NCBI GenBank assembly: GCA_003605175.1 | Contig: QWDA01000001.1 | Location: 558,001 to 622,000 of the forward strand | Direction: 5' to 3' | Length of the DNA stretch: 64,000 nt | From: Paracoccaceae bacterium | GTDB lineage: Bacteria > Pseudomonadota > Alphaproteobacteria > Rhodobacterales > Rhodobacteraceae | In this document: positions 1-9,838 of the stretch, piece after piece | How the letters are laid out: each line of letters begins with the position of its first letter | How positions within the stretch are numbered: the stretch's first letter is position 1 | Program-made: the position numbers and the translations under genes | Notes under the pieces: generated by a model | The model's database searches: none | Told to the model about the DNA's origin: nothing | The model's input: the letters and a program-made list of their open reading frames with translations, nothing else

Positions 1-1
1 G

Positions 2-271
2 GTCTCGGCGCTCGATGTGCGGGTCCGGGCGCAGGTGCTGGACCTGCTGGCCGATCTGCAGGAGGAATACGGGCTGAGTTACCTGTTCATCAGCCATGAC
101 TTGAGCGTGGTGCGGGCCATCGCCGACCGGGTGCTGGTGATGCAGGCGGGGAAGATCGTCGAGGCGGGGGAGACGGCGCGTGTCTTCGAAGCGCCGGAGC
201 ATCCGTATACGCGGCGGCTGATCGCGGCGGTCCCGCGGATTCCGGCGGACTGGCAGGGAGGGGAGGCATGA
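2..271 (+). CDS. ABC transporter ATP-binding protein, C-terminal end (partial)
   Basis: The gene enters from the left edge in frame 2 and ends at 271. What remains begins with VSALDV, the Walker B/D-loop of ABC ATPases, then the H-loop SHDLSVV about 25 residues on. The tail [14 protein letters not shown] is typical of the oligopeptide/dipeptide importer ATPases (OppF/DppF family), whose C-terminal extension carries HPYT.L. It would energise uptake of a peptide-like or polyamine-like solute at the inner membrane. Its TGA overlaps the ATG of the next gene by four bases (ATGA), so the aldehyde dehydrogenase is probably translationally coupled. Substrate cannot be told from this fragment. Confidence 0.85.
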   Translation, partial: VSALDVRVRAQVLDLLADLQEEYGLSYLFISHDLSVVRAIADRVLVMQAGKIVEAGETARVFEAPEHPYTRRLIAAVPRIPADWQGGEA

Positions 272-1722
272 GTTTGGACGCGCTCTGGTTCGATCCGGCG
301 AAGATCTATGTGGACGGGGTCTGGCGGGCGCCCGAGGGCGGCAGGCTTCTGACGCTGGAAGATCCCTCGACGGGGCTCGCCATCGGCGAGATCGCGAGCG
401 GGGAAGCGGCGGATATCGATGCGGGCGTGGCGGCGGCGCGGGGCGCTTTGGCCGGGGAATGGGGACGGGCCACGGCGGCGGAGCGGGGGCGGGTGCTGGC
501 GCGGCTCGGGCAGCTGGTGCTGGCGCGGGCCGACGATCTTGCGCGGATCGAGGCGGCGGATGTGGGCAAGCCGCTGAAGCAGGCCAAGGCGGATGCGCTG
601 GCGCTGGCGCGGTATTGCGAATTCTACGGCGGGGCCGCCGACAAGGTGATGGGCGAGACGATTCCCTATCAGGGTGGCTACACGGTCTACACGCTGCGCG
701 AGCCGCACGGGGTGACGGGGCATATCGTGCCCTGGAACTACCCGATGCAGATCATCGGCCGCTCGGTCGGCGCGGCGCTGGCGATGGGCAATGCCTGCGT
801 GCTGAAGCCAGCCGAGGAGGCTTGCCTGACGGCCCTGGCCTTTGCGGCGTTGGCCGATGAGGCGGGGCTGCCCAAGGGGGCGCTGAACGTGGTGCCGGGG
901 CTGGGTGAGGCGGCGGGGGCGGCCCTGGCCGGGCATCCGGGCGTGAACCATGTGTCGTTTACCGGGTCGGTGGCGGTGGGCGCGCTGGTGCAGGCGGCCG
1001 CCGCGCGGAACGTGGTGCCGGTGACGCTGGAGCTGGGCGGGAAATCCCCGCAGGTGGTGTTCCGCGATGTCGATCTCGACGCGGCGCTTCCGTTCCTCGT
1101 GAACGCGGGGATCCAGAACGCGGGCCAGACCTGTTCGGCGTCGTCGCGGATCCTCGTGGAGCGGGGGCGTCTGGACGAGGTGACCGAGCGGATGGCGGCG
1201 CGCTATCGGGACCTGAGGGTCGGGCCGGCGCTGGCGGATCTGGATGTGGGGCCGCTGGTGTCGGGTCGGCAGAAGGAGATCGTCCTGGGCATGCTGGCGC
1301 GGGCCGGCGGCGCGGATGTGGCGGCGCGGGGCGAGATCGTCGGCAATGCGCCTTCGGGCGGGCATTACGTGGCGCCGGTGCTGCTGACCGGGCTCGCGCC
1401 GGACGATCCGCTTGCGCAGGACGAGATCTTCGGGCCGGTGCAGGTGGTGATCCCGTTCGAGGACGAGGCGGAGGCGGTGGCGATCGCCAATGGCACCGAT
1501 TACGGGCTGGTGGCCTCGGTGTGGTCGCGCGATGGCGGGCGGCAGATGCGGATGGCGAAGGCGATCCGGGCGGGGCAGGTGTTCCTGAACAATTACGGCG
1601 CGGGGGGCGGCGTGGAACTGCCCTTCGGCGGCGTGGGCCGGTCAGGCCATGGCCGCGAGAAGGGGTTCGAGGCGCTTTACGGGTTCTCGGCGCTGAAGAC
1701 GGTTGCGGCCTATCACGGCTGA
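268..1722 (+). CDS. NAD(P)-dependent aldehyde dehydrogenase
   Basis: A full-length ALDH superfamily protein of 484 residues. Visible landmarks are the PWNYP cofactor-site motif around residue 155, FTGS near 231, the general base in LELGGKSP (Glu255) and the catalytic cysteine in GQTCSASS (Cys289), followed by EIFGPV and the C-terminal PFGG motif. The family oxidises an aldehyde to the acid using NAD(P)+. The sequence is of the betaine-aldehyde/gamma-aminobutyraldehyde type in overall feel, but I cannot fix the substrate. The start overlaps the stop of the upstream ABC ATPase gene, so it probably acts on a product of the solute imported by that transporter; that link is inference. Confidence 0.9.
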   Translation: MSLDALWFDPAKIYVDGVWRAPEGGRLLTLEDPSTGLAIGEIASGEAADIDAGVAAARGALAGEWGRATAAERGRVLARLGQLVLARADDLARIEAADVGKPLKQAKADALALARYCEFYGGAADKVMGETIPYQGGYTVYTLREPHGVTGHIVPWNYPMQIIGRSVGAALAMGNACVLKPAEEACLTALAFAALADEAGLPKGALNVVPGLGEAAGAALAGHPGVNHVSFTGSVAVGALVQAAAARNVVPVTLELGGKSPQVVFRDVDLDAALPFLVNAGIQNAGQTCSASSRILVERGRLDEVTERMAARYRDLRVGPALADLDVGPLVSGRQKEIVLGMLARAGGADVAARGEIVGNAPSGGHYVAPVLLTGLAPDDPLAQDEIFGPVQVVIPFEDEAEAVAIANGTDYGLVASVWSRDGGRQMRMAKAIRAGQVFLNNYGAGGGVELPFGGVGRSGHGREKGFEALYGFSALKTVAAYHG

Positions 1723-1825
1723 GGGCGCCCCGGATCGGGGCCGAGGCGGGTTCGAGCGTGACCTTGCGGGGCGCGCGCCCGGCGGCGCTTCGGGCGTTGT
1801 TCCGGGCGGGGCATTTTGCGCGGGG

Positions 1826-2698
1826 TCAGTCGAGGGCGCGGAGGCGCTTGATCAGGCTCGAGGTGTCCCAGCGGCCGCCGCCGAGTTTCTGGACGTCCTT
1901 GTAGAATTGGTCGACGAGCGCGGTGACCGGCAGGGAGGCGCCGTTCTCGTTGGCGGTGCGCAGGCAGATGTCGAGATCCTTGCGCATCCAGTCCACCGCG
2001 AAACCGTGGTCGAAATGGTCGTCGGCCATGGTCTCGTAGCGGTTCGACATCTGCCAGGAGCCGGCCGCGCCCTGGCTGATGACGCTGACCACTTCCTTGA
2101 TGTCGAGCCCGGCCCTCTCGGCGAAATGCAGGCCCTCCGAGAGCCCCTGGACGAGGCCGGCGATGCAGATCTGGTTCACCATCTTGGTGAGCTGCCCGGC
2201 GCCGCTCTCGCCGAGGCGGCGGCAGGCCTTGGCATAGGCGGCCATCACCGGTTCGGCGCGGGCGTACTGGTCGGCGTCGCCGCCGCACATGATGCCGAGC
2301 TGGCCGTTCTCGGCCCCGGCCTGGCCGCCCGAGACCGGCGCGTCGACGAAGCCGATGCCCTTGTCCTTCGCGGCGGCGTGGAGTTCGCGGGTCACCGCCG
2401 CCGAGACGGTGGTGTGGTCGATGAAGATGCTGCCCGGCGCCATGCCGGCGAGTGCGCCGTCCTCGCCCGTGACCACGGCGCGCAGGTCGTCGTCATTGCC
2501 GACGCAGGCCAGCACGAATTCGGCGCCCCGGGCGGCTTCGCGCGGGGTCGCGGCGAAGGCTCCGCCATGCTCATCGGCCCAGGCCGCGGCCTTGGCGGCG
2601 GTGCGGTTGTAGACGGTCACGTCGTGCCCGGCGGCCTGGAGATGCCCGGCCATCGGGTAGCCCATGACCCCGAGACCGAGAAATGCGAGCTTCGCCAT
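1826..2698 (-). CDS. 3-hydroxyisobutyrate dehydrogenase / beta-hydroxyacid dehydrogenase family
   Basis: A 290-residue NAD(P)-binding beta-hydroxyacid dehydrogenase. It opens with the Rossmann motif FLGLGVMG (residues 6-13), has the substrate-binding DAPVSGGQAGAE stretch near residue 120 and the catalytic lysine in GAGQLTKMVNQI near 170. Family members reduce or oxidise 3-hydroxyisobutyrate, tartronate semialdehyde or similar acids. I chose the ATG at 2698 because GGAGGAAA lies just upstream; a GTG 15 bases earlier is less likely. It converges on the aldehyde dehydrogenase and is divergent from the acylase gene, with no obvious operon partner. Confidence 0.88.
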   Translation of the reverse strand: MAKLAFLGLGVMGYPMAGHLQAAGHDVTVYNRTAAKAAAWADEHGGAFAATPREAARGAEFVLACVGNDDDLRAVVTGEDGALAGMAPGSIFIDHTTVSAAVTRELHAAAKDKGIGFVDAPVSGGQAGAENGQLGIMCGGDADQYARAEPVMAAYAKACRRLGESGAGQLTKMVNQICIAGLVQGLSEGLHFAERAGLDIKEVVSVISQGAAGSWQMSNRYETMADDHFDHGFAVDWMRKDLDICLRTANENGASLPVTALVDQFYKDVQKLGGGRWDTSSLIKRLRALD

Positions 2699-2776
2699 GG
2701 CTTTCCTCCCCACCGGTTTTGGCGTATTTCCCGTTTAACTAAAGAACCTACGGCCCCCGTCAACTCGAGCAGGACG

Positions 2777-5248
2777 ATGGCACTGATCTTTCGCTGGCTT
2801 CTCCGCGCCGTGACGGCGCTCATTGTGCTGTCGCTCGGCACGGTGCTCCTGCTGTACTGGTTCGCCTCGCGCTCGATCCCCGACTACACCGACACGATGA
2901 CGGTGGCGGGTCTTGACGGCCCGGTGGAGATCGTGCGCGACAACGCCAATGTGCCGCATATCTTCGGCGGCAGCGACGAGGACGTGTTCTTCGGCCTCGG
3001 CTTCGCCCATGCCCAGGACCGGCTCTGGCAGATGATGCTGATGCGGCGCACCGCGCAGGGGCGGCTGAGCGAGCTGTTCGGCCCGCGGACGCTGAAGATC
3101 GACGATCTGGTGCGGCGGCTCGATCTCTATCCGCTGTCGGTGGAATCGGCCAGGGCGCAGGATCCCTACACCGCCGCCGCGCTCGAGGCCTATTCGCAAG
3201 GGGTCAATGCCTGGCTCGCGCAGGTGAATGTGGGCGCGCGGGGCCGGGGGGCGCCGGAATTCTGGCTGTTCGAACCGCAGATCGCGCCGTGGCAGCCCGC
3301 CGACAGCATCGCGATCGTCAAGCTGATGGCGCTACGCCTGAGCGACCAGGCGGCGAACGAGGTGATGCGCGCAAGGCTGTCGCTGGTGCTGAACGACGCG
3401 GCGCGGCTTTCCGATATCCTGCCCGACGCGCCGGGGCCGGGGGTCGCGGCCCTGCCGGAATACGCGATGCTGGTGCCGGGCACACGGCGGCTCGCGGGGG
3501 CGTTCACCGACGATGCGCCGCGCGATCCGCTCGATCCCCTGCCCGAGCGGGGGATGGGCGGAGCGTCGAATTCCTGGGCGGCGGCGCCGTCGCGCTCGGC
3601 CTCGGAAGCGACACTCCTGGCGAACGATCCGCATCTCGGCTTCACCGCGCCGTCGATCTGGTATCTCGCGCGGATGGAATTGCAGTCGGGCGGCGTGATC
3701 GGCGGCACGATCCCGGGCATTCCGGCGGTGCTTCTGGGTCGGTCCGACCGGCTCGCCTGGGGGCTGACCTCGACCTATCTCGACGATCAGGACCTGTTTC
3801 TCGAGGAGCTGAACCCCGAGGACCCGTCGCAGGTCCGGACGGCGGAGGGCTGGGCGCCGCTCCGGACGCGACAATCGATCATCCAGGTCAAGGACGCGCC
3901 GCCGCAGACGATCACCCTGCGCTGGTCGGAGAACGGGCCGATCCTGCCCTCGACCCAGCTCGACCTCTCCACGATCACGCCGCAGGGCGATGTGGTGGCG
4001 CTGTCCTGGACCGGGCTCTCGCCGGCCGACACCTCGGTTGGCGCGGCGATCCAGCTTATGCGGGCCGGGAATGTGGACGAGGCGCTGGCGGCGGGCGAAA
4101 AATTCGTCGCGCCGGCGCAGAACCTGATCCTGGCCGACCGCGAGCGGATTGCGATGAAGGTGATCGGCCAGATGCCGCGCCGGGCCGCGCGGAGCCAGTC
4201 GCGGGGCCGGCTGCCGAGCCTGGGCGCGTTGCCCGAGAACCGCTGGCAGGGGATGCTGGGCTATGACGCGAACCCGGAATTCATCGACCCGCCGGGCGGC
4301 ATCCTGGGCAATTCGAACAACAAGATCACCGACCGCCCGTTTCCGTTCCACGTCTCCTACAACTGGGGCGACACGCAGCGGGTGGAGCGCTGGCGCCGGC
4401 TGATGCAGAGCCGCGAGGTGCATACCCGCGACAGCTTCATCGAGGCGCAGCTCGACACGGTCTCCTTCACCGCGCGCTCGCTTCTGCCGCTGATCGGCAA
4501 GAACCTGTTCAACACCGGCGATCCGGCGCCCGAGGGCACGTCCGAGCGGCAGCGGCAGAAGGCGCTGGCGCTTCTGGCCGACTGGAACGGCGAGATGAAC
4601 GAGCACCTGCCGGAGCCCCTGATCTACGCCGCCTGGCTCCGGGCGCTGCAGGACCGGCTGATCCGCGACGAACTGGGCGGGCCGCTGGCGGCCGAGTTCA
4701 CCCATCCCGAGCCGGTGTTCATCGAGAGGGTGTTCCGCAACGTGGATGGCGCCTCGGTCTGGTGCGACGTGGTGCAGTCGGACGAGCGGGAGAGTTGCAC
4801 CGAGATCGCGCGGCTTGCGCTCGACGACGCGCTCCTGTGGATCGGCGAGCGTTACGGAACCGCGCTCGAAAGCCTGCGCTGGGGCGATGCGCATGAGGCG
4901 CATCACGACCACGAGGTGCTGGGCGACGTGCCGGTGCTGAACTGGATCGTGAACATCCGCCAGTCCACCTCGGGGGGCGACAACACGCTGATGCGGGGAA
5001 TGACCTCGGGGCGGGGGCCGGCCCCGTTCATCAACGTGCATGGCGCCGGCTATCGCGGGGTCTACGACCTGGCGGATCCGGATAGCTCGGTCTTCATCAT
5101 CTCCACCGGGCAGTCGGGCCACCCGCTGTCGCGGCATTACGACGACCTCGGCGAGCTGTGGCGGCGCGGCGAGTACATCCCGATGTCGCTCGACCCGGAA
5201 CTGGCCCGGGCGGCGGCGGTAGGAATTACCACACTTATGCCGCAATAA
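2777..5248 (+). CDS. penicillin acylase family (Ntn-hydrolase) amidase, membrane anchored
   Basis: An 823-residue member of the penicillin amidase (S45) family. An N-terminal hydrophobic segment (residues about 9-30) is probably an uncleaved anchor or signal. The alpha region contains VEIVRDNANVPHIFG and GFAHAQDRLWQM. Precursor autoprocessing would expose Ser264 in GGA/SNSWA, the N-terminal nucleophile. GNSNNKITD and VHGAGYRGVYDL fit the beta subunit. Such enzymes hydrolyse amides in the periplasm, including N-acyl-homoserine lactones in some cases; the substrate here is unknown. The open frame extends about 1 kb further upstream, but that part is antisense to the dehydrogenase gene, so I start at ATG 2777. 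Confidence 0.88.
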   Translation: MALIFRWLLRAVTALIVLSLGTVLLLYWFASRSIPDYTDTMTVAGLDGPVEIVRDNANVPHIFGGSDEDVFFGLGFAHAQDRLWQMMLMRRTAQGRLSELFGPRTLKIDDLVRRLDLYPLSVESARAQDPYTAAALEAYSQGVNAWLAQVNVGARGRGAPEFWLFEPQIAPWQPADSIAIVKLMALRLSDQAANEVMRARLSLVLNDAARLSDILPDAPGPGVAALPEYAMLVPGTRRLAGAFTDDAPRDPLDPLPERGMGGASNSWAAAPSRSASEATLLANDPHLGFTAPSIWYLARMELQSGGVIGGTIPGIPAVLLGRSDRLAWGLTSTYLDDQDLFLEELNPEDPSQVRTAEGWAPLRTRQSIIQVKDAPPQTITLRWSENGPILPSTQLDLSTITPQGDVVALSWTGLSPADTSVGAAIQLMRAGNVDEALAAGEKFVAPAQNLILADRERIAMKVIGQMPRRAARSQSRGRLPSLGALPENRWQGMLGYDANPEFIDPPGGILGNSNNKITDRPFPFHVSYNWGDTQRVERWRRLMQSREVHTRDSFIEAQLDTVSFTARSLLPLIGKNLFNTGDPAPEGTSERQRQKALALLADWNGEMNEHLPEPLIYAAWLRALQDRLIRDELGGPLAAEFTHPEPVFIERVFRNVDGASVWCDVVQSDERESCTEIARLALDDALLWIGERYGTALESLRWGDAHEAHHDHEVLGDVPVLNWIVNIRQSTSGGDNTLMRGMTSGRGPAPFINVHGAGYRGVYDLADPDSSVFIISTGQSGHPLSRHYDDLGELWRRGEYIPMSLDPELARAAAVGITTLMPQ

Positions 5249-5348
5249 GGGGCTAAAACCCGCGCTTTGTATCGTTTTGCTTGCCTGAGAGGTGGAAATT
5301 CACCCGAGGCAAGACGTGTGTCGTGAGGTTGAGCAGAAGGAAATGTAC

Positions 5349-5951
5349 ATGCAACGCCGCAAGATCTTGCTGGGGGCGCCGCTGGTTCTGGCGGCCTGCG
5401 CCGGGAACTGGTCGACAGATTTCGAGGCGCCGGTCACGGTGGAGGCCACGAAGGACTGGAAGCTCGGGCTGATCCGGGTCGATATTCCCGAAGAGCTGAC
5501 CGTGTCGAACGTCAACGGCGTGGCGCCGAATGCCGATATCGTCTGGCATGGCGACCCGGAGGGCGACCGGCGCGCGCAGGTGGCGAAGATCCTGCATGAC
5601 GGGATCGCCATGGGGGCGTCCGACCTCAAGGGCGACCGGTTGGTGAGCTTCTCGGTCCGGCTGCAGCAATTCCATGCGGTCACGCCCGCCGCGGTGGCCT
5701 TTGCGCCCTCGGCGGTGCACAATATCGTCTACTACATCCAGGCTTTCGACGCGGTGACGCTCGAACCCCTGACCGAGCCGGTGTTCATCAAGGCCGATCT
5801 CGACGCCTATACCGGCGCGGCGGCTGTGGTGGCGGCGCAGGAGGGGCAGACCCAGAAGGTACGGATCGAGAACCACCTGGCGCGGGTGACGCGCGGCTGG
5901 CTGAACATTGGCGAGGATCCGCGGCGGCATTTCACGGGGCTCGGCCGCTAG
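5349..5951 (+). CDS. predicted lipoprotein of unknown function
   Basis: A 200-residue protein starting MQRRKILLGAPLVLAACAG: a positively charged start, a hydrophobic stretch and a lipobox LAAC, so it should be lipidated on Cys17 and sit in the envelope. AAGGA precedes this ATG at good distance; an ATG six bases upstream would be too close. I recognise it only as one of the small conserved envelope lipoproteins seen in Rhodobacteraceae and can assign no activity. It follows the acylase gene by about 100 bases on the same strand, so the two may be co-transcribed. Confidence 0.72.
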   Translation: MQRRKILLGAPLVLAACAGNWSTDFEAPVTVEATKDWKLGLIRVDIPEELTVSNVNGVAPNADIVWHGDPEGDRRAQVAKILHDGIAMGASDLKGDRLVSFSVRLQQFHAVTPAAVAFAPSAVHNIVYYIQAFDAVTLEPLTEPVFIKADLDAYTGAAAVVAAQEGQTQKVRIENHLARVTRGWLNIGEDPRRHFTGLGR

Positions 5952-6005
5952 GGCGGGAGCAGGTTCCTTTCGAGGAATTTGCGCGCGCCAGACCGGCTGC
6001 GAGGC

Positions 6006-7091
6006 TCAGTCGCCGAGCGGCGGGAGCCCGGGGATATCGGGCAGACCGCCCGGTTCGGGAAGGTCCGGCAGGGCGCCGAGCGGTTCGGGTTCGGGAAGAT
6101 CGGGGAGGTCGGGAAGGTCTCCCAGCGGGGGCAGGTCCGGGAGCTCCGGCAGCGCCTCTGGCTCGGCACCGGGAAGCGCGGGGAGGCCGCCGCCCTTCAC
6201 GCCCATGCCCTCCAGCCCACCCGACCCGGCCGGCGGCGTGCTGTCGGGGGCGTCCTCCTCGAGGATCCGCACCGCGCGCTTGCCGCCAAGCTGGCCGAGC
6301 CGCGCGCGGGTGATCCGCTTGCCCTCGAGCGTCTTCACCTCGACATGGTCGATCGCCCGGCGCGGGATCTCCAGGATCGCGCCCGGCTTCAGCGAACTCA
6401 GCCAGTCATAGGGCACCTTGGTTTGGTAGAGCACCGCCTCGATCTCGGCCTCGAGCGCGAGGAAGCCGGCGAGCTTGCCGCCCGCGGCCGGCCCCGAGGA
6501 ATGCGTCCGGCCGAGGGCGCCGACCGGCTTCAGGATCCGGAGGGTGCCGAGCCGCGCGCCTTCGCCGAGCGAGATGCCGATCTCGGTCGCCTGGTATTCG
6601 CCTTCCTCCAGCGCCACCTTGGCGGCGCGGGGATCCTTCATGATCCGGAGCATCTCCCAATCGTTCACCCAGTCGCCGGCCTCGGCGGCGCCCTGCATCC
6701 AGGCGTTCACCACATGGTCGCAGAGCGCGGCGTCGATCGGCGTGCCGGGCCGTTCGGAGAGCGGTGTGTTCTGGACACGGCCCATGGTCTGCGCCTCGAT
6801 CAGGCCGGTTCGGAGCGCATCGTCGAGCTGGACCAGGCCCTGCACCTCGTCGGGGCCCTTGGTCAGGAGCGCGAGCGCGAACCGGTCCCAGCCGGAGAGG
6901 ATCGCCTCGAGATAGGTGGTGGTGACGTCGAAGCCGATCACCGTGGCGACGAGGCTGATGGTTCTTTCGGAGACCCGGGGGAGCGAGATGCGCCAGGCCT
7001 TGGCCTCGGCCATGCGCGAGCCCGAGGTGACGGGCTTCGCCGGTTTCAGCATGCGCCGGAGGGCGGGGTTTTCGATCGCGGTCGCGCTCAT
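6006..7091 (-). CDS. FliM/FliN-like (SpoA domain) protein with Pro/Leu/Asp-rich tail
   Basis: A 361-residue protein. Residues about 225-275 (LKPGAILEIPRRAIDHVEV then GGKRAVRIL) look like a FliMN_C/SpoA domain, the fold of flagellar switch and type III secretion C-ring proteins. The preceding 200 residues resemble a shortened FliM middle domain. The last 60 residues are a low-complexity tail built from LPDLP/LPELP units with GGLP and PPLGD, unusual for FliM. No other flagellar gene is nearby. It may be an accessory switch component or an adapted orphan. It lies downstream of the kinase operon on the same strand, 56 bases after the kinase start region end, and could be read through. Confidence 0.7.
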   Translation of the reverse strand: MSATAIENPALRRMLKPAKPVTSGSRMAEAKAWRISLPRVSERTISLVATVIGFDVTTTYLEAILSGWDRFALALLTKGPDEVQGLVQLDDALRTGLIEAQTMGRVQNTPLSERPGTPIDAALCDHVVNAWMQGAAEAGDWVNDWEMLRIMKDPRAAKVALEEGEYQATEIGISLGEGARLGTLRILKPVGALGRTHSSGPAAGGKLAGFLALEAEIEAVLYQTKVPYDWLSSLKPGAILEIPRRAIDHVEVKTLEGKRITRARLGQLGGKRAVRILEEDAPDSTPPAGSGGLEGMGVKGGGLPALPGAEPEALPELPDLPPLGDLPDLPDLPEPEPLGALPDLPEPGGLPDIPGLPPLGD

Positions 7092-7147
7092 GATGCCTGT
7101 CGTGTTCTGCCGGACGGGTCTTGGCGCCGGATAAGACAGGAGCGAGG

Positions 7148-9838
7148 TTAGGAAATCGTTGCCGTGGCCCGGGGCGCCTCGGCGCCGGCGAGCGGAAGGG
7201 TGACCCGGAAGGCGGCGCCGCCCTGGCCGGGCAGGTAGGCGATGTCACCGCCGAGGCGCAGCATGATCTCGCGGCAGATCGCGAGGCCGAGCCCGGCGCC
7301 GCCGGCGGCGCGGGTGTCGGAAAGGCGGGCGAATTTCTCGAAGATCAGCGACTGGTGCTCGGACGGGATGCCGGCGCCGTTGTCGATGAAATCCACCTCG
7401 ACGCGCCGTTCGTACCGGGTGACCGCGATCCGCAGCGTGGGCTGCGGCGCGGTGCAGTATTTCTGGGCGTTCGACAGGATGTTGATGAAGACCTGCGCGA
7501 GCCGGTCGGAATCGGTCATCAGCGCGATGTCCTCGTCGCCCAGCCGCCGGAGGATGCGGAGCGCGCCGGGGCCATCCTGGCGTTCCATCGTCGCGAGCGC
7601 GCGGTCGAGCACGCCGCGCAGCCGGGCGGGGCCGATATTGAGCGTGCCGTGGCCGTTCTCGAGCACGCTGAGGTCGAGGAGGTCGTCGAGGAGGCGGGTG
7701 AGGCGCAGGGTCTCGTCGTGGATGATCGTCGAATAGCGCTTGCGGTCGGCGGCGGAAAAGCCGGCGCCGTCGCGGAGGATCTCGGAAAACGAGCGGATCG
7801 AGGTCATCGGCGTGCGCAGCTCGTGGCTGATCTGGCTCAGGAAGGCGTCCTTCTGGACCGAGAGCTGGGTGAGCTTCTCGTTGGCCTCGCGCAACTGCCG
7901 GGCGGTGCGTTCGAGCTCGCGCGATTTCGTCTCGAGCGCGGATTGCTGCTCCATCATCTGCGCGGTCTCGTCGGCGACGCGCATCAAGTCCTCGACCGAG
8001 ACGGTCACGCCGCCGGTGATCTGGCCGATCATCGCATGCGCGGTGGCGGCGCCCACCGAACCCGAGAGCTTCCGTTCGAGCCGTTCGAGGAAATCGGGCG
8101 TCACGTCGGGCAGGTAGCCGCGCTTGCCCTGGCTGGCGGCGGCCGCGACGAAGAGCGCCTGGGCCTCGCCGGGGCCGATGATGCGCTGGGCCATGACGAG
8201 GAGGTCCTCGGCCTCGGCGATGCTGTGGCCCCAGCCGCGAACGCCGCCGGAATAGCGGTAGATATTGACGAAGGTCGCGCCCTGGAGCCGTTCGAGCGGG
8301 TTCGGAAAGCTCAGGAGCGAGCCGAGGAAGAAGGCGGCGAGATTGGCGGTGAGCGACCAGAACACCGCGTGGACCAGGGGGTCGAGCCCGGTCACGCCGA
8401 ACAGCGCCTGAGGCCGGAGCGCTGCAATGCCCCAGGGGCCGTCGCGGAGCGTGGCGGCGCTGAGCAGGGCGTCGGCGCCGAAGCTGGGCAGGAACAGGGT
8501 GTAGAGCCAGACCGTGAAGCCGAGCGCGATGCCGCTGCCGGCGCCGACCCGGGTCGCGCCGCGCCAGAAGATGCCGCCGATCAGCGCCGGCAGGAGCTGG
8601 GCCACGCCGGCGAAGGCGATGAGGCCCATGGCCGCCAGCGCCTCGCCGCCGCCCGAGGAGCGGTAGTAGAGATAGCCGAGTGCGAGAACGCCGGCGATGG
8701 AGATCCGGCGCGAGACCAGCACGACGTTGCGCACATCGCCCGAGACGGTCGCGCCGCCCTCGGCGAAGCGCAGCCAGAGCGGCATGACGAGGTGGTTCGA
8801 CACCATGGTCGAGAGCGCGATGGAGGCCACCACCACCATCGAGGTCGCCGCCGAGAAACCGCCGAGGAAGGAGAGCATGGCGAGCCCCTCGCGGCCGTAC
8901 TGGAGCGGTACGGTAATGACGAACAGATCGGGGTTCTGGCCGGGCATCGCCGAGAGCCCGACGGCGGCGATCGGCACCACGAAGAGCGAGATCAGGAGGA
9001 GATAGACCGGGAAGGCCCAGGAGGCGACGCCGAGATGCCTTTCGTCGGTGTTCTCGACCACCAGGACGTGGAACATCCGGGGCAGGCAGATGAAGGCCGC
9101 GCCGGCGAGGAAGGTGAGCGTCACCCAGCGGTCGGGCGCCATGTTCCAGGCCGCGATCGGCGAGGCGTCGATGATCCGCAGCGCCTCGGCCGGGCCGCCG
9201 GCCACGCCCCAGACCACGAAGATCCCGACCGCGAGGAGTGCGATGAGCTTGACCACCGCCTCGACCGCGATGGCGATGACCACGCCGTGGTGGCGCTCGT
9301 CGACATCGAGATTGCGGGTGCCGAAGATCACCGTGAAGAGGGCGAGCCCGGCGGCAACCCAGAAGCCGGTGCTGATCCCGTCGTCGGAGGCCGGCGCGAA
9401 GACCTGGAAGGAGAGCGTCACCGACTGGAGCTGGAGCGCGATATAGGGCGTGGTGCCGACCACCACGAGCACGGTCACGAGCCCGCCGATGAAGGCGGAT
9501 TTGCCGTAGCGAGAGGAGAGCAGGTCGGCGATGGAGGTGATCCGCTGGGTCTTGCCGATCCGCACGAGTTTCCTGAGCAGCGACCACCAGCCGATCATCA
9601 CGATGGTGGGGCCGAGATAGATGGTGAGATATTCGAGCCCCGAGCGGGCGGCGTATCCGACCGCGCCGAAGAAGGTCCAGCCGGTGCAGTAGATCGAGAG
9701 CGAGAGCGTGTAGACCGTGGGCGAGCGGAGCCAGTTGGCCTGGCCCCTCAGCGCCCGGCGCTCGGTCGCGAAGGCGACGAGGAAGAGGAAGCTCGCATAG
9801 CCGATCGAGACGGCGAGCAGCAGGTTGAACGAGAGCAT
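7148..9838 (-). CDS. sensor histidine kinase with N-terminal SSSF-like (PutP/CbrA-type) membrane domain
   Basis: An 896-residue protein. Residues 1 to about 500 contain a dozen or so hydrophobic helices of the sodium/solute symporter family (NWLRSPTVYTLSLSIYCTGWT at the start), as in CbrA-type kinases. A linker and coiled coil (residues about 610-660) lead to the HisKA box SHELRTPMTS with His near 672, and the HATPase N, G1 and G2 boxes (NAQKY, DNGAGIP, GGAGLGLAI). It should sense or transport a solute at the inner membrane and signal to a response regulator. Its ATG shares one base with the stop of the 95-residue membrane protein gene upstream (TGATG), placing it third in the operon. Confidence 0.92.
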   Translation of the reverse strand: MLSFNLLLAVSIGYASFLFLVAFATERRALRGQANWLRSPTVYTLSLSIYCTGWTFFGAVGYAARSGLEYLTIYLGPTIVMIGWWSLLRKLVRIGKTQRITSIADLLSSRYGKSAFIGGLVTVLVVVGTTPYIALQLQSVTLSFQVFAPASDDGISTGFWVAAGLALFTVIFGTRNLDVDERHHGVVIAIAVEAVVKLIALLAVGIFVVWGVAGGPAEALRIIDASPIAAWNMAPDRWVTLTFLAGAAFICLPRMFHVLVVENTDERHLGVASWAFPVYLLLISLFVVPIAAVGLSAMPGQNPDLFVITVPLQYGREGLAMLSFLGGFSAATSMVVVASIALSTMVSNHLVMPLWLRFAEGGATVSGDVRNVVLVSRRISIAGVLALGYLYYRSSGGGEALAAMGLIAFAGVAQLLPALIGGIFWRGATRVGAGSGIALGFTVWLYTLFLPSFGADALLSAATLRDGPWGIAALRPQALFGVTGLDPLVHAVFWSLTANLAAFFLGSLLSFPNPLERLQGATFVNIYRYSGGVRGWGHSIAEAEDLLVMAQRIIGPGEAQALFVAAAASQGKRGYLPDVTPDFLERLERKLSGSVGAATAHAMIGQITGGVTVSVEDLMRVADETAQMMEQQSALETKSRELERTARQLREANEKLTQLSVQKDAFLSQISHELRTPMTSIRSFSEILRDGAGFSAADRKRYSTIIHDETLRLTRLLDDLLDLSVLENGHGTLNIGPARLRGVLDRALATMERQDGPGALRILRRLGDEDIALMTDSDRLAQVFINILSNAQKYCTAPQPTLRIAVTRYERRVEVDFIDNGAGIPSEHQSLIFEKFARLSDTRAAGGAGLGLAICREIMLRLGGDIAYLPGQGGAAFRVTLPLAGAEAPRATATIS

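Noticed and set aside
1703-2776. Long in-frame extension upstream of the penicillin acylase gene
   Set aside because: It is antisense to a well-recognised dehydrogenase gene, and the hydrophobic start of the acylase at 2777 is where the family begins.
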